From positions 20,925-84,924 of the forward strand of contig JAILQX010000025.1 in NCBI GenBank assembly GCA_024698705.1: a stretch of DNA of 64,000 bases, given 5' to 3'. This stretch comes from Lachnospiraceae bacterium. Lineage in GTDB: Bacteria; Bacillota; Clostridia; Lachnospirales; Lachnospiraceae. Each line of letters starts with the position of its first letter. The stretch's first letter is position 1. Below are positions 46,748 through 56,250 of the stretch, piece after piece. The position numbers were made by a program, and so were the translations under genes. Below the pieces are notes generated by a model. It had not been told where the DNA came from. It saw only the letters and a list, made by a program, of their open reading frames with translations, and made no database searches.

Positions 46748-47230
46748 CTACGGTTCAGCCTCCGTGTCCTCTTCTTTGCCGGGTCTTGACTGGAACATTT
46801 CCAATTCTTCGTTCAACACCTTATCATCTATCCTTCTCTTCACTTTGTATATCAGGAATATGCAAATATATACGAGGATGATATATGCTGCGAAGCCCGC
46901 CGTCCATGCGACACTTCGTTCGAACCAGTCAAACAGTAAAGAAAACCCTGTGTAAACGGCTGTGCAGATAAATATCCCACCGGCTTCCTTTGCGCCAAAA
47001 CTCTCCGATTCATCGAAATTGCCGAGCAGGTAGACCTGTACGTAACAGATGATGTAGCAGAGCAGTATCATTTCCGCCATATGCAGGATGTCGGCCGTAA
47101 ATGATCCCTGTGTCAGTTTATACACGCAGTAGATAAACAATATCGCAAAGAAATAGAGGCATGCTTTAAATTCAATTCCTATCTCCTTTGTGAGATAACG
47201 CTCCCACAGCGATGTTTTTTTCTTATTCAC
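46748..47230 (-). CDS. DUF3021 family membrane protein
   Basis: 160 residues with four membrane helices and a charged C-terminal tail, the DUF3021 layout. These proteins sit beside LytTR regulators, as here, and probably restrain them. The start is the GTG at 47230, with GGGAGG about 8 nt upstream, overlapping the end of the LytTR gene; the track start is inside that gene. Confidence 0.85.
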   Translation of the reverse strand: MNKKKTSLWERYLTKEIGIEFKACLYFFAILFIYCVYKLTQGSFTADILHMAEMILLCYIICYVQVYLLGNFDESESFGAKEAGGIFICTAVYTGFSLLFDWFERSVAWTAGFAAYIILVYICIFLIYKVKRRIDDKVLNEELEMFQSRPGKEEDTEAEP

Positions 47231-47675
47231 GTCCGACACCTCCCTTCTTAAGTCTGTTGCGCAATTCCGATGCATATGTCCTTGAAATGAGTATATGCTC
47301 TCCGCCCTTCATCGTTGCATCGATACGGTTGGACGGAAGACTTTTTAATCTCTCTATCTTATCGATGTTGAGTATCATGGATTTACTGCATCTTATAAAG
47401 CTTATATCATCCAACAGTTCGGTAAGTGCCGCCAGCGAATGCGAGAGCTTTATTATCTTACTCTCGGTATAGGCAAATGTTCTGTCATCAACCGTCTCGA
47501 TATAGAGTATATCCCTTGCATTGAACCTGACGGTCTCATCATCGCATTTTCCGGTCAGCGTTGTGCTGTGCCCTTTAAGAAAATCTATGACTTTTTCCAC
47601 TTCCGGCGTAAGCTCTCCGTATGTTACGACCACCTGAGCCTCGGCGCCGTCGGTCTGTTTTATCGTAATCTTCAT
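47223..47675 (-). CDS. LytTR DNA-binding transcriptional regulator
   Basis: 150 residues. A short N-terminal region precedes a LytTR domain: ARDILYIETVDDRTFAYT, FIRCSKSMILNIDKI and ISRTYASELRNRL. It has no receiver domain. AAGGA lies 9 nt before the ATG at 47675. With DUF3021 it forms a common regulator/membrane-partner pair in Firmicutes; targets are often adjacent transporters, so the ABC genes here are candidates. Confidence 0.9.
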   Translation of the reverse strand: MKITIKQTDGAEAQVVVTYGELTPEVEKVIDFLKGHSTTLTGKCDDETVRFNARDILYIETVDDRTFAYTESKIIKLSHSLAALTELLDDISFIRCSKSMILNIDKIERLKSLPSNRIDATMKGGEHILISRTYASELRNRLKKGGVGRE

Positions 47676-47703
47676 ACAATCTTTTCCTTCAGATCTTTGA
47701 AGT

Positions 47704-48603
47704 CTATTGTACCTCATAAGACGTTTTTCGCCAAATGATCAATACCACACCTGCTGCGACCGCTAAGACAACGATCGATCCGATCCAGTAAGAACTCCTG
47801 CCTGATACATAAGATACTTTATCGGGATCGATAAATCCGTTCAGGATCGCGGGATTAGTATTATAGACCGCATGCATTACAGCTGCGGGCCATACCGAGC
47901 CCGACCTTTGTGTAACATAGGTCAGAAGGATACCCAGTAATATGCACATTATACACATCCTTACGATACCAAGATACGGAAATCCCGGATAATCCGTCCC
48001 GAAATTATGTCCTATGCACGTAAGAGGAGCATGCCACAGTCCCCATATGATACCTCCGACGATAAAAGCTGCCCACTTTGGCATGAGTTTCATGAGCTTG
48101 GGCATCATATAGCCTCTCCATCCGCCCTCTTCTCCGAATGCCGCAAATGAACCGATAAGTCCGCTTACGATCGCTGCGATCGGATATATCATCATAGTAT
48201 TACGATCAATCCCAAGCGTAAGATAATATCCGGGATCATAGCATTCGGGACTGATGAGCAATGCTATACCGCAGGCGGCCTCTCCCAATATCCACGGAAG
48301 AAATATCGCCGACATTAAGCAGACCCATCTGCGGTCTTTGAAACTGATACCCAGCATCATGGAATCACTGCCGGTCATCCTGAATCCTTCTTTGGTGATC
48401 AGTCTTGTCAGAACATGCGAGATCACCGGAAACATCATTCCGAGAGCAACAAAGCTCTGCAGTTGCTGAGACATATCGTCCCAGTATTCTCCTTTGGGAA
48501 CAGCAAGCGCAAACCATATCCACGTAAGAGCGAAGGAAAGGGCAAGATAGATCAGAAGTCTCTTCAGATCGTCTGTACCTTTTTTATTTTTTATATCAGT
48601 CAT
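47704..48603 (-). CDS. CPBP family intramembrane metalloprotease
   Basis: 299 residues with about eight membrane helices. The catalytic motif EEGGWRGYMMPKL, then WGLWHAPL and AAVMHAVYN, give the conserved Glu/His set of CPBP (Abi/Rce1-like) proteases. GGAGG lies 6 nt before the ATG at 48603. It overlaps the end of the ABC-2 permease gene by 8 nt. Such proteases often go with bacteriocin or peptide export and immunity. Confidence 0.9.
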   Translation of the reverse strand: MTDIKNKKGTDDLKRLLIYLALSFALTWIWFALAVPKGEYWDDMSQQLQSFVALGMMFPVISHVLTRLITKEGFRMTGSDSMMLGISFKDRRWVCLMSAIFLPWILGEAACGIALLISPECYDPGYYLTLGIDRNTMMIYPIAAIVSGLIGSFAAFGEEGGWRGYMMPKLMKLMPKWAAFIVGGIIWGLWHAPLTCIGHNFGTDYPGFPYLGIVRMCIMCILLGILLTYVTQRSGSVWPAAVMHAVYNTNPAILNGFIDPDKVSYVSGRSSYWIGSIVVLAVAAGVVLIIWRKTSYEVQ

Positions 48604-49372
48604 CACTTACCTCCTTCCTCTCATACAGGCCTGCCGCTGTAAGATATGAAAGATAATATATCCCCGGAGAAATGATCGGTGACAATACGGTCATAAGCAT
48701 CATTTCAAACTCGTGCGCATCGATCCATTTTATGATCTTATCAATGTCGAATCCAGCAATCTTATCCAGATCCCCGAACAGAAACCAGGCGATGGCAAGC
48801 ATGGCAAGTGCCATCCAGAATGCGGTCTTAAACATCTGGGCTTTTTCCTTTCCCATCAGAAGAAACATCGGGATCTCAAATGCCTCCAAGATAAGGATCA
48901 TGCTCAGAAAGGGAACCGAGAAACCATTCACGAGATCAAGCATATCCATACTGACACCTTCTCTCATAAATGATGCTGCTGTAACATTCCATATAAGAAA
49001 AAGTGAAAAGACCACATATATCACTATGGCTATAAAGATATATTTGCTCGCTACATAGGTCCTCTTGTTCAGGGGCATCGAAAACAGATATCCGCGCGTT
49101 TTATCCCTGTCATCAAATCGCATGATCGCAGAGCCCCAGTTATTGATCAAAAAGGCTCCCATCCAGATTATAAAAAATGCTCCGAACAGGAAAAAAGCAT
49201 CAAATAAATTGACCGATTCTCCGTCAATATTCTCAAAAACGTAAATACTGCCTTCATTATTTCCCCGGAATATCATTCGCAGGACGATAAACAAACATGT
49301 TGCGATAAGCATTGTAATAACCAGTCTTTTTCCTTTGACCGCAACAAAATCCTTATAAAGCAATCCGCCCAT
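48596..49372 (-). CDS. ABC-2 permease (second of pair)
   Basis: 258 residues, about six membrane helices, with the start MGGLLYKDFVAVKGKRLVI and the segment RDKTRGYLFSMPLNKRTYV, characteristic of Lachnospiraceae ABC-2 permeases downstream of YtrA-type regulators. The start overlaps the previous stop (TGATG). Confidence 0.85.
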   Translation of the reverse strand: MGGLLYKDFVAVKGKRLVITMLIATCLFIVLRMIFRGNNEGSIYVFENIDGESVNLFDAFFLFGAFFIIWMGAFLINNWGSAIMRFDDRDKTRGYLFSMPLNKRTYVASKYIFIAIVIYVVFSLFLIWNVTAASFMREGVSMDMLDLVNGFSVPFLSMILILEAFEIPMFLLMGKEKAQMFKTAFWMALAMLAIAWFLFGDLDKIAGFDIDKIIKWIDAHEFEMMLMTVLSPIISPGIYYLSYLTAAGLYERKEVSDD

Positions 49373-50160
49373 CAGATGACACCTCGCTTTCTTTCAGCTG
49401 TCAGTACCGATAAGGTGTATGACAGGATACTTATGCAGACGGCGGTCAGTACAAAGATCCACCACTTATCTTTCACAAGATCAAGAGTATTCCATACAAA
49501 CGAACTTCCGTCTTCTCTTACGGGTTCGGGTATGACCTCGGTGATCACAAGCCATAGCATCTTAATGGTCCTAAATCCCGCGATAAATGCCATCAGTATC
49601 ATCAAAAGAAGTGTAAATATCTGGGCATAACTTTCCTTACCGAAACCTAAAAGTATGCAGAAAAAGATCAGTAACGAACCGTATATGCCGATCACGGAAG
49701 CTCCCGATAAAATGATCCCCATAAACTCTCCGAAAGACAGAAGATCGGTAAGAGCCGACAGAACCGCAGCCAGAATGGTATCGATCGTTACACTCATAAA
49801 AAACATCGCAAAGATCGTCATAAATCTCGCAAGGACTCTTTGACGTATCGGGATCGGAAAAGATGCGGCCACCTTATCAAAGCCTGCCTTCCCGTCGGCT
49901 GTAAACACATTCGTCATATCTCCGACCGCTGCGATAGGTAACAACATCAATAAAACCAGTACCTGTACTCCGAGATTTTTTACATCTGTGGAAGTCATCT
50001 GATTATCGGCCAGCATACGCTCTCCGGCCATTGCTATATTTCCGAAACGTGCGCTTAAAACGAACATCACGGATATTACCACAGTTCCGATAACGGAAAA
50101 GAAAGTAATATGGAGTTGTTTTCGAAGACATAATATGTCTTTTATGATCAATCCTTTCAC
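49372..50160 (-). CDS. ABC-2 permease (first of pair)
   Basis: 262 residues with about six membrane helices and the N-terminal KGLIIKDILCLRKQL. GTG start with GAGG 7 nt upstream. It and the next permease should form a heterodimer served by the ATPase upstream. The segment DGKAGFDKVAASFPIPIRQRV parallels the coupling loop of its partner. Confidence 0.85.
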   Translation of the reverse strand: MKGLIIKDILCLRKQLHITFFSVIGTVVISVMFVLSARFGNIAMAGERMLADNQMTSTDVKNLGVQVLVLLMLLPIAAVGDMTNVFTADGKAGFDKVAASFPIPIRQRVLARFMTIFAMFFMSVTIDTILAAVLSALTDLLSFGEFMGIILSGASVIGIYGSLLIFFCILLGFGKESYAQIFTLLLMILMAFIAGFRTIKMLWLVITEVIPEPVREDGSSFVWNTLDLVKDKWWIFVLTAVCISILSYTLSVLTAERKRGVI

Positions 50161-50164
50161 CCGA

Positions 50165-51031
50165 TCACCTCATTTCACTGACATAATGAAGCATGATCTG
50201 TTCAAGTGAAGCGGGCTCTGTCAGAAGATCCGGATACAGCCTTGCGGCCGCATGTCTGTCATTTATAAGTATCTCAGCGCCCAGGCTGCTTATCTCCTTG
50301 TGAACCACCAGTGGAGCGCTTATCTTCTCTGCATCTTCTTTTCTGCATTTGATCAGACCGTGCCTTTCAAGAAGCTCGTCCTTATTTCCCGCAATGACCA
50401 GCTTTCCGCCATTGATAAATACCACCTCATCCGCGATCTTTTCCAGATCTTCGGTGATATGTGATGACAGAAGTATCGTATGATCCTCCTCTATGACAAA
50501 CTCCCTGAAGATATCCAGCATCTCATTTCTGACTATCGGGTCCAGACCGCTTGTGGGCTCGTCCATTATCAGAAGCTTCGCATGGTGTGACAATGCCACA
50601 GCGATCTGAAGCTTCATCTGCATGCCTCTTGAAAAGGTACCGCATTTTTTCTTTGACGGAAGCGAGAATCTCTTCAGATATCCGAAAAAGGTTTCCTCAT
50701 CCCAGTTTTTGTAGATGTTCTTCATCATGATATCTATGTCTTTGCCGTTCATAAATTCATGAAAGCCCATCTCTGCAAATACAACGCCTATATCTTCTCT
50801 CAAATCAGCACTGTTTTTATCCACACTCTCCCCAAATACACGTATCTCCCCCGCATCACGTTTTATAACATCAAGGATCAGGTTGATCGTTGTTGTCTTT
50901 CCCGCACCGTTCTGGCCGATGAATCCGCATACCGACCCTTCCGGCACCGAAAATGATATGTTATCAAGTTTAAAGTCCCCGTAATCCTTTGTTACTTTTT
51001 CGAGTTCTATAACATTTTTTATCTCATCCAT
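50165..51031 (-). CDS. ABC transporter ATP-binding protein (YtrB-like)
   Basis: 288 residues. Walker A GQNGAGKTTT, signature FSRGMQMKLQ, Walker B LLIMDEPTSG and LLSSHI are intact. GGAAG precedes the ATG at 51031; an ATG four codons earlier overlaps the gntR end and is possible. It powers the two ABC-2 permeases, probably export or antibiotic sensing as in the YtrBCDEF system. Confidence 0.93.
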   Translation of the reverse strand: MDEIKNVIELEKVTKDYGDFKLDNISFSVPEGSVCGFIGQNGAGKTTTINLILDVIKRDAGEIRVFGESVDKNSADLREDIGVVFAEMGFHEFMNGKDIDIMMKNIYKNWDEETFFGYLKRFSLPSKKKCGTFSRGMQMKLQIAVALSHHAKLLIMDEPTSGLDPIVRNEMLDIFREFVIEEDHTILLSSHITEDLEKIADEVVFINGGKLVIAGNKDELLERHGLIKCRKEDAEKISAPLVVHKEISSLGAEILINDRHAAARLYPDLLTEPASLEQIMLHYVSEMR

Positions 51032-51045
51032 ATCTTCTTCCATTT

Positions 51046-51426
51046 CTATCTGGACTTATCCAGATAAATAACATTAAGCATTTCTGTCATCTCTTCAAGC
51101 GAAACCTTTCCGAGCAATGCTTTGTCAACTGCCTTTTCAAGCCCTTCCTCTATCGCGTAAAGCATATTTTCCTTCATGATCTCGCTGCTCACGCCTTTTA
51201 TGAAGCTGCCTTTACCGACAACGGATTCTATAAATCCGTCTCTTTCAAGGTCTTCATAGGCTCTTTTCGTCGTTATCACGCTTATCTTCAGATCCTTGGC
51301 AAGAACTCTCATGGACGGGATCGCGTCTCCCGCAACAAGCTCTCCCGTCATGATCTGACTTTTGATCTGTTCTTCGATCTGTTCGTAGATCGGTACTCCG
51401 GAGGTATTACTGATGATGATATCCAT
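51046..51426 (-). CDS. GntR-family regulator, YtrA subfamily
   Basis: 126 residues. A winged helix-turn-helix (SNTSGVPIYEQIEEQIKSQI at the start, then LAKDLKISVITTKRAYEDLE) and a short C-terminal dimerisation helix pair, the YtrA form without a large ligand domain. It lies first in the ABC operon and has a palindrome over its own -10 box, so it probably represses the operon. Cell-wall antibiotics induce such systems in Bacillus. Confidence 0.92.
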   Translation of the reverse strand: MDIIISNTSGVPIYEQIEEQIKSQIMTGELVAGDAIPSMRVLAKDLKISVITTKRAYEDLERDGFIESVVGKGSFIKGVSSEIMKENMLYAIEEGLEKAVDKALLGKVSLEEMTEMLNVIYLDKSR

Positions 51427-51523
51427 ATTGTTTTTCCTTTTGTGTCGGGCAGGTGATACTGCAAGATATCACTTTCCCTGATAATCGATTATCCGTAAAC
51501 GGTCATGCGCATTGACCATTTAT

Positions 51524-51563
51524 TGTATATATCCAATATATACACTAGTTCTGTATTTGTCAA
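51524..51563 (-). promoter_or_regulatory. gntR/ABC operon promoter with operator palindrome
   Basis: Minus-strand TTGACA (51558-51563), 17 bp, TATATT (51535-51540). The palindrome TGTATATAT-CCA-ATATATACA (51524-51544) covers the -10 box and is the likely GntR binding site. A second weaker palindrome, GGTCA...TGACC, lies at 51501-51517. Confidence 0.85.
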
Positions 51564-51607
51564 CACCCAAACAATGAGCAGATCAGTATTTTTTAAACAC
51601 AAAATAC

Positions 51608-51636
51608 TTTATTAAAACATTTCATAGGTATATAAT
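51608..51636 (+). promoter_or_regulatory. Promoter of the plus-strand GGDEF gene
   Basis: A perfect TATAAT (51631-51636) with a weak -35 (TTTATT) 17 bp upstream. AAAGGA lies 7 nt before the ATG at 51691. Confidence 0.5.
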
Positions 51637-51690
51637 GTGGATTGATAGGGGATAAAGGGAATATAAAAAGTATATTCGAAAGGAACCATC

Positions 51691-52995
51691 ATGAGTATCA
51701 ATAAGTTGGAAGATTACACCCCTGCAAACATTGCCGATCTCATCATAGGTAATACGGATGCCGTTCTCGTTGTCGATTCACAAAACGATAGTTATCGACG
51801 CATCATAAGTCATGGCTTCTTTTCGGATTTCATTGCGGAAACCGGGAGCTATCATGATCTTATAGAAAGTCTGTATTTTCACATAAGTAACAGCGGAAAA
51901 AAGGTTGAAGGCAATTACCGTGTGTTCATACCCACCTTCGGTGAATTTCATGGTAAATACAGCAAGAACCTTAAACTGACATATAAAGACATCACACATC
52001 AGATCCTTATGCAGATCTATCCTGTGGAAGAATCAAGATTTTATATATTAACTCTCAATGAACTTGACAACAGCACTTCACTGGATGAGTTCCAAACCGA
52101 TTCAAAGGTTACAACGATCCAGAAGGCTTACCTGTTCTCGATGTATTTTGATCTGATAAAAAATACCACAAGCAGCTTAAGCATTACCGAAATATCGGAT
52201 GAGACCATGAACTCCCAGCTTTCTTACACAGACTGGCGCATGGGTATCGTCAATGCCATATGGCCGGATGATCAGCCACTTTTCCTTGAGCGTACCGATC
52301 CCGATTATCTGAAGGCACACTTCAAGCCGGGACAGACATCCTCGTTCGACTGCCTCATGGCTAATCTGGAAGGTAAATTTATCTGGGTTAAGCTGACATT
52401 CAGCAGAGCTCAGACAACCAATGATGATGATTACAGATTTGTATTCATGGTTCAGGATATCAATGAAGATACCGTGGCCATGATGACCACGTTAAAGAAA
52501 TATGAAGAACTGGCATCTATAGATCCGCTTACCGGGATCCTTAACCACGGCAGGATAGAAACTGAGATGTGCAATACTATCGAAAACAATAAAAAGACCA
52601 CCGAACCTGCTGCATTTATGATGCTTGATATAGATCATTTCAAATCCGTCAATGACAACTTCGGTCATTCTGTCGGAGACAAGACTCTAAAGCATTTTGC
52701 GGAAATACTCGACGAACAGACCAAGAAGTACAACGGCATGATCGGACGATGGGGCGGTGAAGAATTCGTAGCAGTGTTCTCCGGTCTTGAAATGTCCGAG
52801 ATCAAACGTATCGCGGAAGAGATGCGCGAAGCCGTAAGCAATGCCGAATTTACATCTGTCGGTCATATCACCACTAGTATCGGTGTTACCGGGTTGCGGG
52901 CAAACGATGATTTCCAGACGGTATTTGAGCGCATGGATAAGATGCTTTACGAAGCAAAATCAAGCGGACGTGACCACGTTTGTGTTGCCGAATGA
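51691..52995 (+). CDS. Cytoplasmic GGDEF diguanylate cyclase with PAS-like sensor region
   Basis: 434 residues, no membrane helix. The N-terminal ~265 residues form two PAS-like segments (ADLIIGNTDAVLVVDS; later FIWVKLTFSRAQ). The GGDEF domain starts at DPLTGILNHGR, with MLDIDHFKSVNDNFGHSVGD and the active-site variant GGEEF in RWGGEEFVAVF. GGEEF is a functional form. It is monocistronic on the plus strand, next to the autoregulated gntR. Confidence 0.93.
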   Translation: MSINKLEDYTPANIADLIIGNTDAVLVVDSQNDSYRRIISHGFFSDFIAETGSYHDLIESLYFHISNSGKKVEGNYRVFIPTFGEFHGKYSKNLKLTYKDITHQILMQIYPVEESRFYILTLNELDNSTSLDEFQTDSKVTTIQKAYLFSMYFDLIKNTTSSLSITEISDETMNSQLSYTDWRMGIVNAIWPDDQPLFLERTDPDYLKAHFKPGQTSSFDCLMANLEGKFIWVKLTFSRAQTTNDDDYRFVFMVQDINEDTVAMMTTLKKYEELASIDPLTGILNHGRIETEMCNTIENNKKTTEPAAFMMLDIDHFKSVNDNFGHSVGDKTLKHFAEILDEQTKKYNGMIGRWGGEEFVAVFSGLEMSEIKRIAEEMREAVSNAEFTSVGHITTSIGVTGLRANDDFQTVFERMDKMLYEAKSSGRDHVCVAE

Positions 52996-53009
52996 TATGA
53001 TTATCACCT

Positions 53010-54164
53010 TCATCCGAACGTGATGTTCAGATAACCGTCATCAAACTTTGCTTTGATGACTTCCCTGTCGGCAAATTCAGAAGGGATGGCGAATTTTCGG
53101 ATCTCATTTTTAACTCCGACGATCAATTCATTACCATCCTGTTCAAGATCAAGTTCATCTTTAATTGCGAATGGAAGCAGTATCCTCAGGATACTGTTTT
53201 CTTTGTCTATAACATAGATCTCCTTTTTGAACAGCACTTCAAACGGATCCCGATCTTCATAGATCATCTCTCCCACTCTTCGAAGCACCTCGATCGAACG
53301 TATCTCACACGGCTGAAGTTCCACAAAAAACTGCGGTACTTCACTGAAGGATTTCCCGATCTCTTTTAGGCCTTCCTCCTGAAATTGATTCCATTTGCTG
53401 AAATACCCCTTCATCGCTTCTTTGGGATAAATATGGTTCACAATGATCGCATCCACGTTATAATGATAGAGATACATGCATGTAAAATTTCTCTTTGATT
53501 CACTTATGACTATCTTTTCCGGAGTCGTGACTATACGGATGCTCACGATATCCTTGTTAAGCAGCAATGCCTGCAGCCTCTCCATTTTATCTATCAGATA
53601 TTCTATATCATCAAACACGTTTTCTCCGGGCATCGGAACCTTCATGACACTTTCGACTATCGGTCCCACGGTCTTAACGCCTGCTTTTTTGATCGGCAGG
53701 ATCTTTTTTATCAGCTGAGAAAATCTTTCGGGATACTTGAGTAAAGCCAGAGTTTCCCCTGTCGGAGCACAGTCAACGATCACGGTGTCATATCTGCCGC
53801 TTTCATAAAATTCAAGCATCTTAAACATTGAGAACAGTTCCTCAAGGCCCGGAAATACAAGTAGTTCCTCAACCTCTATGCTGCTTTCGCTGTTTATTGT
53901 AAGAAGTCTCTTAAAATATTCTTTTAAGTTGCCCCAGCTCTTCTCCGCCTCATAGACCGTATCTATCTCCAATGCCGTCAGATTTTCATCTATCTGCGTC
54001 TCTTCTTTGCCGATACTTACCTCAAATGAATCTCCGAGACTGTGCGCGGGATCCGTACTCATTATCAGAACTTTCTTTCCCGATGCTGCTATCTTGCAGG
54101 CTGTAGCGGCTGCCATACTGGTCTTGCCGACGCCTCCTTTTCCGGTATATATTATGATCCTCAT
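53010..54164 (-). CDS. ArsA/GET3-like ATPase with C-terminal HSP20-like domain (copy 2)
   Basis: 384 residues. The deviant Walker A GKGGVGKTS, switch I STDPAHSLGDS and VDCAPTGETL define the ArsA/Get3 family. The last ~75 residues (KENSILRILLPFAIKDELDL onward) are an ArsA HSP20-like beta domain. Neither the Get3 zinc CxxC nor the ArsA Cys triad is evident, and no arsenite genes are nearby, so arsenic resistance is unlikely. It may target membrane proteins or act as a chaperone ATPase. Third gene after marR. Confidence 0.88.
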   Translation of the reverse strand: MRIIIYTGKGGVGKTSMAAATACKIAASGKKVLIMSTDPAHSLGDSFEVSIGKEETQIDENLTALEIDTVYEAEKSWGNLKEYFKRLLTINSESSIEVEELLVFPGLEELFSMFKMLEFYESGRYDTVIVDCAPTGETLALLKYPERFSQLIKKILPIKKAGVKTVGPIVESVMKVPMPGENVFDDIEYLIDKMERLQALLLNKDIVSIRIVTTPEKIVISESKRNFTCMYLYHYNVDAIIVNHIYPKEAMKGYFSKWNQFQEEGLKEIGKSFSEVPQFFVELQPCEIRSIEVLRRVGEMIYEDRDPFEVLFKKEIYVIDKENSILRILLPFAIKDELDLEQDGNELIVGVKNEIRKFAIPSEFADREVIKAKFDDGYLNITFG

Positions 54165-54220
54165 ATCTCTCTGTCCTTCCTTATCGCGTTTCCTGACCGT
54201 TTGCTTCCGAATATCCGCTC

Positions 54221-54457
54221 TCAGGTTATATCAACCTTCTTTGCGCCCCTGTTTCCCTTACTCTCATCACTATCTGCGTTTCTCGGATGGATACAGCATT
54301 CCGTTATGACCTCAGACACGATCTCCTTAATAAGGTCCTTAACTTCTTTCTCTATCACATCAAGATGTTCTCCGACACTCTCCGGGAAAAGAGCTGTGAC
54401 TGCTTTTTTCTGATACATGTATGCTGTTTTTAACCTCTGCAATGCAACTTTATTCAT
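54221..54457 (-). CDS. 78-residue protein between the two ArsA-like ATPases
   Basis: The start ATG overlaps the last codons of the first ATPase (ATGAATAA), a clear sign of coupling. Residues 1-55 are mainly amphipathic helix (VALQRLKTAYMYQKKAVT, then VEKEVKDLIKEIVSEVI-like), followed by a CC pair and a charged tail. No family recognised. Its place between two ATPases suggests a small adaptor or subunit of their complex. Confidence 0.7.
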   Translation of the reverse strand: MNKVALQRLKTAYMYQKKAVTALFPESVGEHLDVIEKEVKDLIKEIVSEVITECCIHPRNADSDESKGNRGAKKVDIT

Positions 54458-55622
54458 TGTTCGTCTCCTTTGTAAATCTTATATGAAGCCTGTCTGACTT
54501 AAATTCCGCTCCCGCCACTTCGTATTCCCTTAGCATGTTCGGAAGCGGTATGTTTCTCTTGAAGTTTCCTGTTTTTATCACTATATCTGTATTTGATCTG
54601 TACAGATCGATGTCCGCTTTGTCAGCTGTCGGGATAAATATTTCCAGGCTGTATCCTTCATCGGTCTTCTTAAATGCTTCTCTTTCGGTGATCACTTTTG
54701 GTATAAATACACCTTCATCCAGTGCATCATCTATGATCCTTTTGATATTTTCTATGCCCCTCACTTCCTCGTCGTACCAGGGTATCTCATATATGGGAAG
54801 CGCCGAAAATGTTTCCTTTATCGAATCTATATATCCCTTCTGTATCCTGATCCAGTCATCAAAAAACTCATTGTCCATATCCTGTGGGAGTATCCTGTTA
54901 ATGTAGAGCGCATCAACATTGAAATCATACAGATTCATATACATGTAATTTCGTTTTGTCTCGTCTATCACTATCTTTTCGGGTGTCGTGACTATCCTGA
55001 CGCTTGTTGTCTCTCTGTTCTTAAGAAGTTCCTGCAACTCCATCAGTTTGACATACATTTTTTCCATATCGTTCAAAGCCACTTTATTGGGCATCTCCAC
55101 CTTAAAGACCGTCTTGGATATCGGTGATAAAAGTCTGATACCGACCTTCCCTATCGGAAATAATTTTTCCATATACCATGAAAGGAGTTCCGGAAATTTG
55201 AGAAGTGAAAGCGTCTCTCCTGTCGGTGCGCAGTCAACTATTATCCTTCCGTATTTTTTGCTGTTGTAGATCTCGGAGATCTTTAAAAGAGAAAACAGCT
55301 CTTCCATTCCGGGTATCATTCCCATGTCCTGAAGACTGATATCACTCTTGTCCGAAAGCAGCTTCATGATATAATCCGTCATTTCAGCAAAATCATTTTT
55401 CATGACATGATCCGGGTCTATCTCATATACATCGAGGTTTGGTATGACCTCTTTGGGTTCTTTTCCAAGTCTCTTTTTAAAGATATCACCGAGATTATGA
55501 GCCATATCGGTGCTTACGAGCATCGTCTTTATTCCTTCACCGGCGCTTTTGACTGCATGAGCTGTTGCTACCGAGCTTTTTCCGACACCGCCTTTTCCTG
55601 TAAATATATATATCCTGTTCAT
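54450..55622 (-). CDS. ArsA/GET3-like ATPase with C-terminal HSP20-like domain (copy 1)
   Basis: 390 residues, clearly paralogous to the downstream copy. GKGGVGKSS, STDMAHNLGD and VDCAPTGETL are intact, and the C-terminal YSLEIFIPTADKADIDLY...FKRNIPLPNML is the HSP20-like domain. The switch I Pro of the usual DPAH is Met (DMAH), a difference from copy 2. AGGAGG precedes the ATG. The two probably form a heterodimer. Confidence 0.88.
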   Translation of the reverse strand: MNRIYIFTGKGGVGKSSVATAHAVKSAGEGIKTMLVSTDMAHNLGDIFKKRLGKEPKEVIPNLDVYEIDPDHVMKNDFAEMTDYIMKLLSDKSDISLQDMGMIPGMEELFSLLKISEIYNSKKYGRIIVDCAPTGETLSLLKFPELLSWYMEKLFPIGKVGIRLLSPISKTVFKVEMPNKVALNDMEKMYVKLMELQELLKNRETTSVRIVTTPEKIVIDETKRNYMYMNLYDFNVDALYINRILPQDMDNEFFDDWIRIQKGYIDSIKETFSALPIYEIPWYDEEVRGIENIKRIIDDALDEGVFIPKVITEREAFKKTDEGYSLEIFIPTADKADIDLYRSNTDIVIKTGNFKRNIPLPNMLREYEVAGAEFKSDRLHIRFTKETNNE

Positions 55623-55683
55623 AGGACCCTCCTTTTATTTCTTATAGCGAATATTTCCGCTCTCGAAGTATTTGCCTTGTCTT

Positions 55684-55703
55684 AAGGCAGCGTGCGCTGC
55701 CTT
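55684..55703. other. Hairpin between marR and the ArsA operon
   Basis: Perfect 9-bp inverted repeat AAGGCAGCG/CGCTGCCTT with a 2-nt loop, directly after marR, without a T tract. It may limit transcription into the ATPase genes or protect their mRNA. Confidence 0.5.
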
Positions 55704-55708
55704 ATCAG

Positions 55709-56203
55709 TTAATCTATATTTATCTTCTTTATCCCTGTTTTGGTTTTTTCTTTTATCTTTTCCTCTCTCAGAACCTCGAGGACCTTACCCGTCATCTTTG
55801 CGAAAAGCTCCATCTCCTCTTTGGTAAGTGCATTCATTACCTTTATCCCGTAATGGGTGATCGTAAAGAGCAGTTTTTCAAAATGTTCGTTTCCCTTTTG
55901 ACTGAGTTCGATAAGTACCACTCTCTTGTCTACCGTAGAACGGTTCCTGATGATCAGATCGTTTTTCTCCATACGGTTTACGATACCAGTCGCCGTATTA
56001 AGCGGCACATGTATGTACTCGGCTATCTCGGTCATGTTAACTTCTTTTTTCTGATACAGAAGCCAGAAGACCAGGATCTCGTTCTTGGTGAAATTCAGAA
56101 ATATACTCTCCCAGATATCGGCTGACAGAAGTTCTTTTATATCGTCTATATATTTCTTAATGTTTTCAAACTGTTCATTTGAAATGAGCTGTTTCTTTTC
56201 CAA
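55709..56203 (-). CDS. MarR family transcriptional regulator
   Basis: 164 residues. The winged helix includes NMTEIAEYIHVPLNTATGIV, then the wing RSTVDKRVVLIELSQKG. The start is a TTG with GGGGA upstream; there is no ATG before the HTH. It lies first in the ArsA operon and probably controls it. The promoter upstream is strong and would be its own target. Confidence 0.92.
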   Translation of the reverse strand: MEKKQLISNEQFENIKKYIDDIKELLSADIWESIFLNFTKNEILVFWLLYQKKEVNMTEIAEYIHVPLNTATGIVNRMEKNDLIIRNRSTVDKRVVLIELSQKGNEHFEKLLFTITHYGIKVMNALTKEEMELFAKMTGKVLEVLREEKIKEKTKTGIKKINID

Positions 56204-56250
56204 TTACCGCATCCCCTTCGGATAATTACTTCGGGCTTCGAACTAATTTG

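Noticed and set aside
53010-55622. Arsenic resistance operon
   Set aside because: No arsB, arsC, arsD or ArsR-type genes; the regulator is MarR and the ATPases carry HSP20-like tails.
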